From: Actinomycetes bacterium
GTDB lineage: Bacteria > Actinomycetota > Actinomycetes > Actinomycetales > Cellulomonadaceae
Direction: 5' to 3'
Assembly (NCBI GenBank): GCA_023462275.1
Contig: JAEWYD010000325.1
Coordinates: 1 to 5,179, forward strand
Length of the DNA: 5,179 nucleotides
Part shown: one piece after another, positions 1 to 5,179 of the stretch
Numbering within the stretch: the first letter of the stretch is position 1
Layout: the number at the start of each line of letters is the position of its first letter
The notes under the pieces: generated by a model
The model's database searches: none
The model's input: the letters and a program-made list of their open reading frames with translations, nothing else
Told to the model about the DNA's origin: nothing
Program-made: the position numbers and the translations under genes

Positions 1-198
1 CCCGTCAGCCCCGTCAGCCCGGTCGGTCGCGCGCAGCAGGAGCACGACGCGCGCGCTCGAGCCGGCCACGGCGTCGGCGGCCCCGTCGGAGCGCGCCACG
101 AGCAGGTGCACCTCCCCGGGCAGCGGCACCCAGACGACGTCGTCCGGGTACCCGGCGGCTCGTGGACCGTCGTCGGCGACGCCCACCCGCAGTCTCAT
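1..198 (-). CDS. Unidentified protein, N-terminal 66 residues only, coupled to the patatin-like gene
   Basis: I do not recognise this protein. The ATG is at 198-196 and the frame stays open to the left edge, so only the first 66 residues (MRLRVGVADDG...) are visible. The visible part is soluble-looking, with short beta-strand-like stretches (VVWVPLP, VHLLVAR, ARVVLLLRA). It has no signal peptide or membrane segment. The start is well supported: the ATG overlaps the TGA of the upstream lipase as ATGA, and a strong Shine-Dalgarno (GGAGGAGG, 213-206) lies 7 nt before it. Such coupling usually means the two proteins work together or are needed in fixed proportion, which is inference here. A 9-bp tandem duplication (CCCGTCAGC at 1-9 and 10-18) encodes a repeated Ala-Asp-Gly at the edge. 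The reading frame is likely real; the function is unknown. Confidence 0.75.
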   Translation of the reverse strand, partial: MRLRVGVADDGPRAAGYPDDVVWVPLPGEVHLLVARSDGAADAVAGSSARVVLLLRATDRADGADG

Positions 199-1355
199 CC
201 CAGGGCCTCCTCCGGGTACGGCAGGGCGCCGGGGGGCGCGGCGGTGGGGTCGAGCCAGGTGCGCACGGCGGCGTCGGCGGCCAGGTACCCCCAGTTCACG
301 AGCCGGAGCCGCGTGCGGCGGGGCAGGCGGGCCAGGCGGGTCGGCGTGCGGGCGAGCTCCGTGGTGGCGGCCAGGGGCGCGGGCGGCCCGCCGGCGGCTG
401 CGAAGGCCGAGCGGTCGGAGCCGATCGACCAGAACGCCCCCGCGCGCGCCCCCGTCGCCAGGAGGCCGACGATCTGCCGGCGCCGCAGCCGGCGCACCTG
501 CACATCGATCGTCTGCAGCGTGCGCAGGGTGCCGCGGATCCAGTCCCGCGCCGGGTCGGCGGGCTCGCCGAAGGTGCCGCCGCCGTCGCTGACGAGGATG
601 GTCGCGCAGGTCTTCACGACCGGCTCGAGGCCGAGGTTGTCGTAGACCCCGCCGTCGGTCAGCTGGATCGTGCGCTCGCGGACCCGCAGCAGGTGCGGCG
701 ACAGGAACGGCGGGAACGCCGAGCTGGCCGCGACGGCGTCGGCGAGGGGCAGCAGGGGCGAGCGCACGGGCGCGGTGCGCCAGTCGCGCATCTCCTCGCG
801 GCGGAAGCGCCACAGCGTGCCCGTCGACACGTTGGTGGCCAGGAGCACGAACTGGGGGGCCGGCGTCGGCGGCAGGTCCTGGAGCGTGGCGCCGTGGAAG
901 AGGAGCCGGTCGTAGGCGGCGGCCACGCGGCGCGAGACGCTGCCCGTCCAGACGCCCGTGAGCACCGCCGGCACGTCGACCGTGCGGCCCGCCAGGGCGA
1001 GGAGCGGGTTCTCGACGAGCTCGGTGAAGCGGCGGGCGACCCCGGCGTCGTCGAGCGCGAGGTCCGGCCAGGCGAGCGCCAGCGCGCCCGCCGTCAGGGA
1101 GCCGCCCGACACGGAGGCGACCCGCGTCAGCCGCGACAGCCAGCCCAGCTCGTTCAGGCGCCGCAGCCCGCCGACGTGGAAGAGCATCGCTCGGTACCCG
1201 CCGCCGGACAGGCACAGCCCGACGCCGTCCCGTGCCCCGGCGCCGTCGACGGCCGGGATGAGCGGCGCGTCCTCGGCTGCCTCCGCGGGCGCGAGGCCCT
1301 CCGACGCGACGTCGTCGCGTGCGTGCGGTGCCTCGCCCCCCGGGCCCCCACCCAT
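195..1355 (-). CDS. Patatin-like phospholipase family protein
   Basis: This is a 386-residue predicted serine lipid acyl hydrolase with a Ser-Asp dyad. Its substrate is unknown. Residues 1-43 are low-complexity Ala/Gly/Glu-rich and probably disordered. The patatin fold then begins with the glycine-rich oxyanion-hole motif LSGGGYRA (49-56). The nucleophile elbow is SVSGGS (81-86), with Ser83 as the predicted nucleophile; the first position of the usual GxSxG is Ser, a common variant. The family block AVAASSAFPPFLSP is at 207-220, and the catalytic Asp motif TDGGVYDNLG is at 233-242, with Asp234 predicted. No signal peptide is visible, so it is probably cytosolic or peripherally membrane-bound. 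The ATG has no Shine-Dalgarno but sits 6 nt after a TAGCGT -10 box, which suits leaderless expression. The gene overlaps the next one by ATGA. Housekeeping lipid turnover or a role as a toxic effector are both possible; nothing here decides between them. Confidence 0.93.
   Translation of the reverse strand: MGGGPGGEAPHARDDVASEGLAPAEAAEDAPLIPAVDGAGARDGVGLCLSGGGYRAMLFHVGGLRRLNELGWLSRLTRVASVSGGSLTAGALALAWPDLALDDAGVARRFTELVENPLLALAGRTVDVPAVLTGVWTGSVSRRVAAAYDRLLFHGATLQDLPPTPAPQFVLLATNVSTGTLWRFRREEMRDWRTAPVRSPLLPLADAVAASSAFPPFLSPHLLRVRERTIQLTDGGVYDNLGLEPVVKTCATILVSDGGGTFGEPADPARDWIRGTLRTLQTIDVQVRRLRRRQIVGLLATGARAGAFWSIGSDRSAFAAAGGPPAPLAATTELARTPTRLARLPRRTRLRLVNWGYLAADAAVRTWLDPTAAPPGALPYPEEALG
206..213 (-). 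promoter_or_regulatory. Strong Shine-Dalgarno for the edge-truncated gene
   Basis: On the minus strand GGAGGAGG is followed by a 7-nt spacer and the ATG at 198. It lies inside the last codons of the patatin-like gene. It is the best Shine-Dalgarno match I noticed in the window. It decides the start of the downstream gene and shows that translation there can re-initiate after the lipase stop. Confidence 0.8.
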
Positions 1356-1367
1356 GTCACCACGCTA
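1356..1367 (-). promoter_or_regulatory. Probable leaderless promoter (-10 TAGCGT) of the patatin-like gene
   Basis: On the minus strand TAGCGT (1367-1362) fits the actinobacterial TAnnnT -10 consensus. Exactly six bases separate it from the ATG at 1355. That places the last T at -7 if transcription begins on the A of the start codon. With no Shine-Dalgarno present, a leaderless mRNA is the simplest reading. No good -35 is visible about 17 bp further upstream. Confidence 0.5.
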
Positions 1368-1402
1368 GCCCGGCGCGCGCCCACGCACCGGCGGTCCTAG
1401 GT

Positions 1403-1422
1403 GCGCCTTCCGGGCGAGGCGC
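1403..1422. repeat. Inverted repeat GCGCCT-N8-AGGCGC in the divergent spacer
   Basis: There is a perfect 6-bp dyad with an 8-bp spacer, located between the two divergent start codons. It sits immediately upstream of, or overlapping the -35 zone of, the exporter promoter. The position suits an operator for a dimeric regulator. In DNA this GC-rich, a 6-bp dyad can easily arise by chance, and no second copy was seen. Confidence 0.3.
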
Positions 1423-1435
1423 GATCATATGGCGC
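1423..1435 (+). promoter_or_regulatory. Possible leaderless promoter (-10 GATCAT) of the ThrE-family gene
   Basis: An AT-rich island (GATCATAT, 1423-1430) stands out in the GC-rich spacer and ends 5 nt before the ATG at 1436. GATCAT matches TATAAT at four of six positions and would start transcription at or next to the ATG. The nearest purine-rich stretch, GAGG at 1416-1419, is 16 nt from the ATG and too far to act as a Shine-Dalgarno. No convincing -35 is visible. Confidence 0.35.
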
Positions 1436-2716
1436 ATGTCCACCCGTGACCGCCGTCCCCCGGAGGACGACCTGGAGCCGCTGGAGCTGATCCGGCAGTC
1501 CGGCGCCGTCCTGCGCATGGGCAAGGCCATGCTGTCCTCCGGCACGGGCTCGTACCGGGTGAAGTCCGCGATGCAGCAGGTCGCGCGGGCCCTGGGCATC
1601 GACCGGCACGAGGCGCACGTCACCCTCACCGAGATCACGACGACGTCGCACCGCGGGTCGATCTTCCGCACCGAGGTCGCGGAGGTGCGCGCGGTCGGCG
1701 TCAACGCCCACCGGCTGGGCCAGCTCACCGACCTCGCCAACAACCTGCGGCCCGGCGCCACGGTCGACGAGGTCAACCGCGAGCTCGACCGCATCGAGGC
1801 GCTGCGGCCCCTCTATCCGGCGCTGCTCAACGCGCTCTTCGCGGCCGTGGCGTGCGGGGCGTTCGCGTTCCTCAACAACGGCGGGACCGTGGAGGTGGCC
1901 GGGGCGTTCCTCGGCGCGGGTGCGGGCCAGGCGCTGCGGCGGTTCTTCGCCCACCGCGGGTTCAACCAGTTCGCGGTGTCGATGCTGTCGGCGGCGCTCG
2001 CGTGCCTGGTGTACCTGGGCTTCGTGTCGCTGCTCGAGCTGGGTGTGGGCGAGGCCGCCACCAACCACCAGGCGGGGTTCATCTCGGCCGTCCTGTTCCT
2101 CGTCCCGGGCTTCCCGCTGGTCACGGGCGCGCTGGACCTGGCGAAGATGGACTTCTCCGCCGGCGTCGCGCGCACCACCTACGCGCTGCTGATCCTGCTG
2201 TCGGCCGGCCTGAGCGTCTGGTCGGTCTCGTGGGTGACCGGCATGTCGACGGCGCCGCTCGCCAAGCCCGACGTCGCCGCCGTCGTCCTGCTGCTGCTGC
2301 GGCTGCTCGCGAGCTTCCTCGCGTGCGTCGGGTTCGCGTTCATCTTCAACTCCACCGGGCGCATGGCCATGGCGGCCGCGCTGATCGGCATGGTGGCGAA
2401 CACGATCCGGCTCGAGGTCGTGGACCTGGGGGTGGCGATGCAGGCCGCGACGATGCTGGCCGCTCTCGTCGTCGGACTGCTCGCCGCCGTGGTGGCGCCG
2501 CGGCTGCGGATCCCCCGCATCACCGTCTCGGTGCCGGCGGTGGTGATCATGGTGCCGGGCGCCGCGGTCTACCGGGCCGTCGTCGGGCTCAACAACGGCG
2601 ACCTCGAGGTGGCCGTGAACGCCGGCGTCCAGGCGGTCTTCGTCGTCGTCTGCATCGCGATCGGCCTGGCCGGGGCGCGGATCCTCACCGACCGGGCCTG
2701 GGCGTTCGAGAAGTAG
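1436..2716 (+). CDS. ThrE-family threonine/serine exporter (DUF1212-DUF3815 fusion)
   Basis: This 426-residue integral membrane protein has the one-chain ThrE architecture known from Corynebacterium glutamicum, where ThrE exports threonine and serine using the membrane potential. In E. coli the halves are separate proteins (YjjP and YjjB). Residues 1-126 are hydrophilic and carry the family start signature (SGAVLRMGKAMLSSGTGSYRV, about 22-42). About ten hydrophobic segments follow, roughly at 127-147, 152-168, 178-203, 213-232, 247-266, 280-303, 308-325, 334-355, 363-383 and 395-414. Conserved PG turns occur in both halves: LVPGFPLV (222-229) and MVPGAAVYR (372-380). I chose the ATG at 1436 because the family similarity begins there. 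An upstream in-frame start at 1319 would add 39 unlikely residues and overlap the divergent lipase gene. The gene is monocistronic and followed by tRNA-Ser. The family call is firm; the substrate is inferred from the family. Confidence 0.93.
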   Translation: MSTRDRRPPEDDLEPLELIRQSGAVLRMGKAMLSSGTGSYRVKSAMQQVARALGIDRHEAHVTLTEITTTSHRGSIFRTEVAEVRAVGVNAHRLGQLTDLANNLRPGATVDEVNRELDRIEALRPLYPALLNALFAAVACGAFAFLNNGGTVEVAGAFLGAGAGQALRRFFAHRGFNQFAVSMLSAALACLVYLGFVSLLELGVGEAATNHQAGFISAVLFLVPGFPLVTGALDLAKMDFSAGVARTTYALLILLSAGLSVWSVSWVTGMSTAPLAKPDVAAVVLLLLRLLASFLACVGFAFIFNSTGRMAMAAALIGMVANTIRLEVVDLGVAMQAATMLAALVVGLLAAVVAPRLRIPRITVSVPAVVIMVPGAAVYRAVVGLNNGDLEVAVNAGVQAVFVVVCIAIGLAGARILTDRAWAFEK

Positions 2717-2770
2717 CCGCACGTCCGCGGGCCGGCCTCCGGGCGCGGGAAGGGTCGCGTGCGCGGTCCT

Positions 2771-2800
2771 TTGCTCGGGGCGGCGGGCGCCGGGTACCCT
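2771..2800 (+). promoter_or_regulatory. Promoter of tRNA-Ser (TTGCTC-18-TACCCT)
   Basis: A -35-like TTGCTC (2771-2776) and a -10-like TACCCT (2795-2800) are separated by 18 bp. Transcription would start near 2807, about 9 nt before the mature tRNA 5' end at 2816. This matches the housekeeping sigma consensus of actinobacteria reasonably well and shows that the tRNA does not depend on read-through from the exporter gene. Confidence 0.6.
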
Positions 2801-2815
2801 GCAGTCTGCTGTCTT

Positions 2816-2906
2816 GGAGACGTCGCATAGTCAGGCCTAGTGCGCGGCCCTGCTAAGGCCGTGAGGGGGGCAACCTCCTCCGTGGGTTCAAATCCCACCG
2901 TCTCCG
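2816..2906 (+). tRNA. tRNA-Ser(GCT)
   Basis: This is a 91-nt class II tRNA reading AGC/AGU serine codons. The acceptor stem GGAGACG (2816-2822) pairs perfectly with CGTCTCC (2899-2905), and the discriminator is G2906. The anticodon stem CGGCC/GGCCG encloses the loop CTGCTAA, giving anticodon GCT at 2852-2854. The long variable arm typical of tRNA-Ser (2863-2880) forms a 7-bp stem with one G-U pair, capped by GCAA. The T arm is GTGGG/CCCAC with loop TTCAAAT. The 3' CCA is not encoded, so it must be added after transcription. Confidence 0.97.
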
Positions 2907-2910
2907 CTCC

Positions 2911-2944
2911 ACGACCCGGTCCGCCCGCGCGGCGCCGGGTCGTT
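2911..2944 (+). terminator. Hairpin terminator after tRNA-Ser
   Basis: A perfect 9-bp stem, ACGACCCGG (2911-2919) with CCGGGTCGT (2935-2943), encloses a 15-nt GC-rich loop. Only a short TTCT follows, which is common for terminators in GC-rich actinomycetes. It starts 4 nt after the tRNA. It also lies about 20 bp beyond the stop codon of the convergent channel gene, so it could act in both directions. The minus-strand side has no T tract. Confidence 0.6.
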
Positions 2945-2963
2945 CTGCATCCAGGCGGTCGCC

Positions 2964-3773
2964 CTACGCCTCCGCCTCGGCGCGCGCCTGCGCCACGCGG
3001 TGCGGCACCCGGAGCAGGCGGATCGCCGTGACGAGCACGAGCCCGCCGATCATGTTGCCCAGCACCGCCCAGCCGAGCCGGGCCAACCAGTCCGCGTACC
3101 CGAAGGGCGCCCCGGCGTGCAGCGCGGCGAACATCAGCAGCGAGTCCAGGATCGAGTGGAACAGCTGGCCCCCGCTCAGCAGCGCGCCGAACAGGACGGC
3201 GGGCACGACCTTGACCCCCAGGCTCTCGGTCGCGTGCTGCATGCGGGTCATCAGCGTGATCACGACGCCGGCCAGCACGGCCGACGCGAGCGACGACGCC
3301 GCGACGGGAAGCGTCCCGTAGTGCGTGCCGGCCTCGACCGCCGTCGCGCGCAGCTCGGGGAACGCCGCGACGATGAGGCCCGTCACCAACCACCCGCCCG
3401 CCAGGTTGAGGACGAGGGTGGCGCCCCAGAGGCGCGCCAGCGCGCCGAGCGACCCGGCGCGGGCGACGACGGCGGTCACCGGTACCAGGAAGTTCTCGGT
3501 GAAGAGCTCGCTGCGGGCCAGGAGCAGCGCCACGAAACCGATCGAGAACGCGAGCCCCGCCAGCACGTGGCTGTCGGTCTCGTGCAGGACCACGAGGAAC
3601 GCGAGGACGCCGGTCCCGACGTCGATGCCGCCGAGGAGGCCCGTGGCGAGCAGCGGTGTCCAGGGCCGGGCGAGGCGGTCGCGGCCCTCCTCGACGAGTC
3701 GGTCGAAGGCCTCCTCGAGCTCCGGCTCGGGCTCGGCGGGTGGGTCGGAGGGCCGCTCGCGGGTGCCTGGCAT
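2964..3773 (-). CDS. Formate/nitrite transporter (FNT) family protein, YfdC-like
   Basis: This predicted membrane channel has 269 residues from the ATG at 3773. FNT proteins are pentameric channels for small monovalent anions such as formate, nitrite or hydrosulfide. The N-terminus is acidic and Pro-rich (about 1-37). Six hydrophobic segments lie at roughly 38-62, 67-86, 112-137, 156-176, 187-208 and 233-253. Family motifs are SELFTEN (88-94, TM2-TM3 loop), LFHSILDSL (204-212; His206 aligns with FocA His209 in FEHSIANMF) and GNMIGG (239-244). The FocA block CNLMVC in TM4 is replaced by LAGVVIT, as in the poorly characterised YfdC branch, so the substrate should not be assumed to be formate. 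A GTG at 3830 would add 19 residues of unconvincing composition; neither start has a good Shine-Dalgarno. The gene converges on tRNA-Ser and diverges from tRNA-Arg. The family is well supported, the start less so. Confidence 0.88.
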   Translation of the reverse strand: MPGTRERPSDPPAEPEPELEEAFDRLVEEGRDRLARPWTPLLATGLLGGIDVGTGVLAFLVVLHETDSHVLAGLAFSIGFVALLLARSELFTENFLVPVTAVVARAGSLGALARLWGATLVLNLAGGWLVTGLIVAAFPELRATAVEAGTHYGTLPVAASSLASAVLAGVVITLMTRMQHATESLGVKVVPAVLFGALLSGGQLFHSILDSLLMFAALHAGAPFGYADWLARLGWAVLGNMIGGLVLVTAIRLLRVPHRVAQARAEAEA

Positions 3774-3861
3774 GGTCCAGCAGAACCCCGCGTCGCCACG
3801 ACCGCACGCCGGCCGGGGCGGGTCGGCCACAGGGCCCGACGTCGGTCACGGAGGATCGCGG

Positions 3862-3891
3862 TTGGGGACCGGGCCTCCGGGCATGTATCCT
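3862..3891 (+). promoter_or_regulatory. Promoter of tRNA-Arg (TTGGGG-18-TATCCT)
   Basis: A -35-like TTGGGG (3862-3867) and a good -10, TATCCT (3886-3891), are 18 bp apart. The predicted start near 3898 is about 16 nt before the mature tRNA. Spacing and layout match the tRNA-Ser promoter in this window, which supports both calls. Confidence 0.6.
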
Positions 3892-3913
3892 CGTCTGCGG
3901 CCCTCGTGGCCAC

Positions 3914-3986
3914 GCGCCCGTAGCTCAATGGATAGAGCATCTGACTACGGATCAGAAGGTTGGGGGTTCGAGTCCCTTCGGGCGCA
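3914..3986 (+). tRNA. tRNA-Arg(ACG)
   Basis: This is a 73-nt class I tRNA. The acceptor stem GCGCCCG (3914-3920) pairs with CGGGCGC (3979-3985), and the discriminator is A3986. The D arm is GCTC/GAGC. The anticodon stem TCTGA/TCAGA encloses CTACGGA, giving anticodon ACG at 3947-3949. A34 is expected to be deaminated to inosine by TadA, so that CGU, CGC and CGA are read. The T arm GGGGG/CCCTT has two G-U pairs and the loop TTCGAGT. The 3' CCA is not encoded. Confidence 0.97.
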
Positions 3987-3994
3987 CAGAGTGG

Positions 3995-4033
3995 AGGCCC
4001 CCCACCGGCGGAGACGCCCGGTGGGGGGCCTTC
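3995..4033 (+). terminator. Strong intrinsic terminator after tRNA-Arg
   Basis: A perfect 14-bp stem, AGGCCCCCCACCGG (3995-4008) with CCGGTGGGGGGCCT (4018-4031), encloses a 9-nt loop. The short T-containing tail TTCGTCGTTC follows. It begins 9 nt after the tRNA. It insulates the downstream sensor gene, which therefore needs its own promoter in 4034-4164. Confidence 0.85.
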
Positions 4034-4164
4034 GTCGTTCCCCGCCCGTCCCGGCCCGTCCCGACGGGGTTCAGGCCCGGCCGCCAACCCACCGCCGCGC
4101 CGATTGAACTGGCCTGTACCGTGGGTCTGCGGGTGCGAGCGCCATCCGCGTACCTGGGGGCGCC

Positions 4165-5179
4165 ATGAGCCTGACCGACAGCCCGGCCCACCCACCCACG
4201 CCCGGCGCGCGCGCCGTCCCCCAGCAGATCGTGGTGGACCTCGCCGTCGCCGCCGCCCAGATGGGCCTGTTCGAGTGGGACCTGCAGACCGGCGTCCTCA
4301 CCTGGGACGCTCGCACCCTGGAGCTCTTCGGGTACGACGCCGACACCTTCGACGGGACGATCGAGGGCTTCTGGGCCCGCGTGCACCCCGACGACGCCCC
4401 GCGGGTCGCGGCCGGGCTGCGCCGCGCGGTGGAGACGTGCGGCGACTACCACGAGGAGTACCGCGTGACGCTCCCGGGCGGCCAGGAGCGGTGGCTGGCC
4501 GCGCGCGGCCGGGCGATCCCGCGGCCGGGCGTCCCCGGCGCGGCGGCAATGGTCATCGGCGCGGTCAACGACGCCACCGAGCGCCGGGTCCAGGACGCGC
4601 GGGTCGCCCGCATCCTCGAGACGATGCCGACGGCGTTCTACTCGCTCAGCCGGGACTGGCGCTTCACCTACGTCAACGAGCACGCCGTGCGGCTGCTGCG
4701 GGCGGCGCCGGAGGAGCTGATCGGCCAGGTCGTCTGGGAGCTCTTCCCCGACGCCGCGGGAAGCGTCTTCGAGGAGCAGTTCACCATCGCGGTCCAGACG
4801 GGTCAGCCCGTCGCCTTCGACGCCTACTACCCGGCCCCCCTCGACGGCTGGTTCGAGCTGCACGCGTGGCCGGCCGCGGGCGAGCTGGCCGTGTACTTCG
4901 TGGACGTGACCGAGCGCTACGCCGCGCAGGAGCGTGCCGAGCGCGTGGCGACCGCGACGGCGCTCGTCGCGGAGGCCGCGACAATCCTGCTCCGCGAGGA
5001 CGACGCCGTGGTCGCCGAGCGGCTGGCCGAGGTCCTCGTCCCCGCGCTCGGGGACTGGGGGCTCGTCCTGCTGGGCGACGACGTCGTGCACGAGGCGGGC
5101 CGCCGGCGCGCGGCCGGCTTCCACCCCGAGCCGGAGCACGCGGCGCTCGTCGGCGAGCTCGCGGCGGGCTGGCCGGACC
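4165..5179 (+). CDS. PAS-PAS-(GAF) signalling protein, C-terminus beyond the window
   Basis: The first 338 residues of a larger cytosolic sensor are visible; the frame is open at the right edge. PAS domain 1 (about 28-138) is of the PAS_3 kind, with WDLQTG (38-43), LELFGYD (52-58) and the HPDD turn (74-77), ending in NDATERR. PAS domain 2 (about 148-251) starts ILETMPTAFYSL, contains YVNEHAVRLL (169-178) and ends VDVTERY. A helical linker (252-275) leads into what looks like a GAF domain (AERLAEVLVPALGDWGLVLL, 284-303). In actinobacteria this layout usually precedes a SpoIIE-type PP2C phosphatase, sometimes with an anti-sigma kinase domain, or a histidine kinase or diguanylate cyclase; which one cannot be seen. 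There is no LOV cysteine motif, and no membrane segment or signal peptide. The start ATG has only a weak GGGGG (4156-4160) four bases upstream. Confidence 0.88.
   Translation, partial: MSLTDSPAHPPTPGARAVPQQIVVDLAVAAAQMGLFEWDLQTGVLTWDARTLELFGYDADTFDGTIEGFWARVHPDDAPRVAAGLRRAVETCGDYHEEYRVTLPGGQERWLAARGRAIPRPGVPGAAAMVIGAVNDATERRVQDARVARILETMPTAFYSLSRDWRFTYVNEHAVRLLRAAPEELIGQVVWELFPDAAGSVFEEQFTIAVQTGQPVAFDAYYPAPLDGWFELHAWPAAGELAVYFVDVTERYAAQERAERVATATALVAEAATILLREDDAVVAERLAEVLVPALGDWGLVLLGDDVVHEAGRRRAAGFHPEPEHAALVGELAAGWPD

Noticed and set aside
1..18. 9-bp tandem duplication CCCGTCAGC as a repeat array
   Set aside because: There are only two copies, in frame inside a coding region, at the window edge. 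This is consistent with simple coding repetition (Ala-Asp-Gly twice).
195..1355. Patatin-like protein as a CBASS CapV effector
   Set aside because: No CD-NTase gene or other CBASS partner is visible, and the motif set (SVSGGS, TDGGVYDNLG) also suits ordinary bacterial patatins. The truncated neighbour cannot be assigned.
162..1400. Long plus-strand open frame (412 codons) opposite the patatin-like gene
   Set aside because: Its product is Arg/Gly/Ala/Pro-rich with no recognisable domain. It is the expected antisense shadow of a GC-rich gene whose own frame has clear catalytic motifs.
1397..2722. Long minus-strand open frame (441 codons) opposite the exporter gene
   Set aside because: The product is an Arg/Asp/His/Gln-rich repetitive string without hydrophobic core segments. 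The plus-strand frame encodes a coherent ten-segment membrane protein.
2725..2748. Possible terminator hairpin just after the exporter gene (CCGCG...CGCGG)
   Set aside because: The stem is only 5 bp with a long loop and no T tract, which is expected by chance in such GC-rich DNA.
2569..3849. Minus-strand 426-codon frame running from the channel gene through tRNA-Ser into the exporter
   Set aside because: It crosses a tRNA gene and a terminator, and its product is low-complexity Arg/Gly/Pro. It is a shadow frame.
4104..4122. TTGAAC and TACCGT as a promoter for the PAS gene
   Set aside because: The two boxes are only 7 bp apart, so they cannot be a -35/-10 pair, and neither has a good partner at 16-19 bp. 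The real promoter is probably somewhere in 4034-4164, but I cannot place it.
3952..5139. Minus-strand 395-codon frame opposite the PAS gene and tRNA-Arg
   Set aside because: It overlaps the tRNA and its terminator, and its composition is that of an antisense shadow. The PAS domains on the plus strand are unambiguous.

Overview
The window is very GC-rich bacterial DNA, with G or C at most third codon positions. It has actinobacterial-type features: promoters with TAnnnT -10 boxes, likely leaderless genes, a one-piece ThrE-type exporter and tRNA genes without an encoded CCA. A high-GC actinomycete, perhaps a Cellulomonas-like member of the Micrococcales, is the best guess. That placement is inference, because no taxonomic marker gene is present.

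Left part (1-1355, minus strand): a patatin-like phospholipase gene is followed by a second gene that runs off the left edge. The second ATG overlaps the lipase stop codon in an ATGA, and a strong Shine-Dalgarno sequence lies inside the lipase 3' end. The two are therefore an operon and probably translationally coupled. The partner is not recognisable from its first 66 residues.

Middle (1356-2906): an 80-bp divergent spacer separates the lipase from a plus-strand ThrE-family threonine/serine exporter of about ten membrane segments. Both genes lack a usable Shine-Dalgarno sequence and have a -10-like hexamer placed for leaderless transcription. A 6-bp inverted repeat sits between them. Next come a tRNA-Ser(GCT) gene with its own promoter and a hairpin terminator.

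Right part (2907-5179): a minus-strand formate/nitrite-transporter-family (YfdC-like) channel gene converges on the tRNA-Ser terminator. A tRNA-Arg(ACG) gene with its own promoter and a perfect 14-bp terminator hairpin follows on the plus strand. Then comes the 5' part of a plus-strand multidomain sensor (PAS-PAS, then the start of a probable GAF domain), cut by the right edge. A SpoIIE-type phosphatase or a kinase output would be typical but is outside the window.

The genes look like ordinary chromosomal housekeeping and accessory genes rather than one pathway. I see no CRISPR array, transposase, integrase or recognisable complete defence system. The least explained item is the lipase with its truncated coupled partner.
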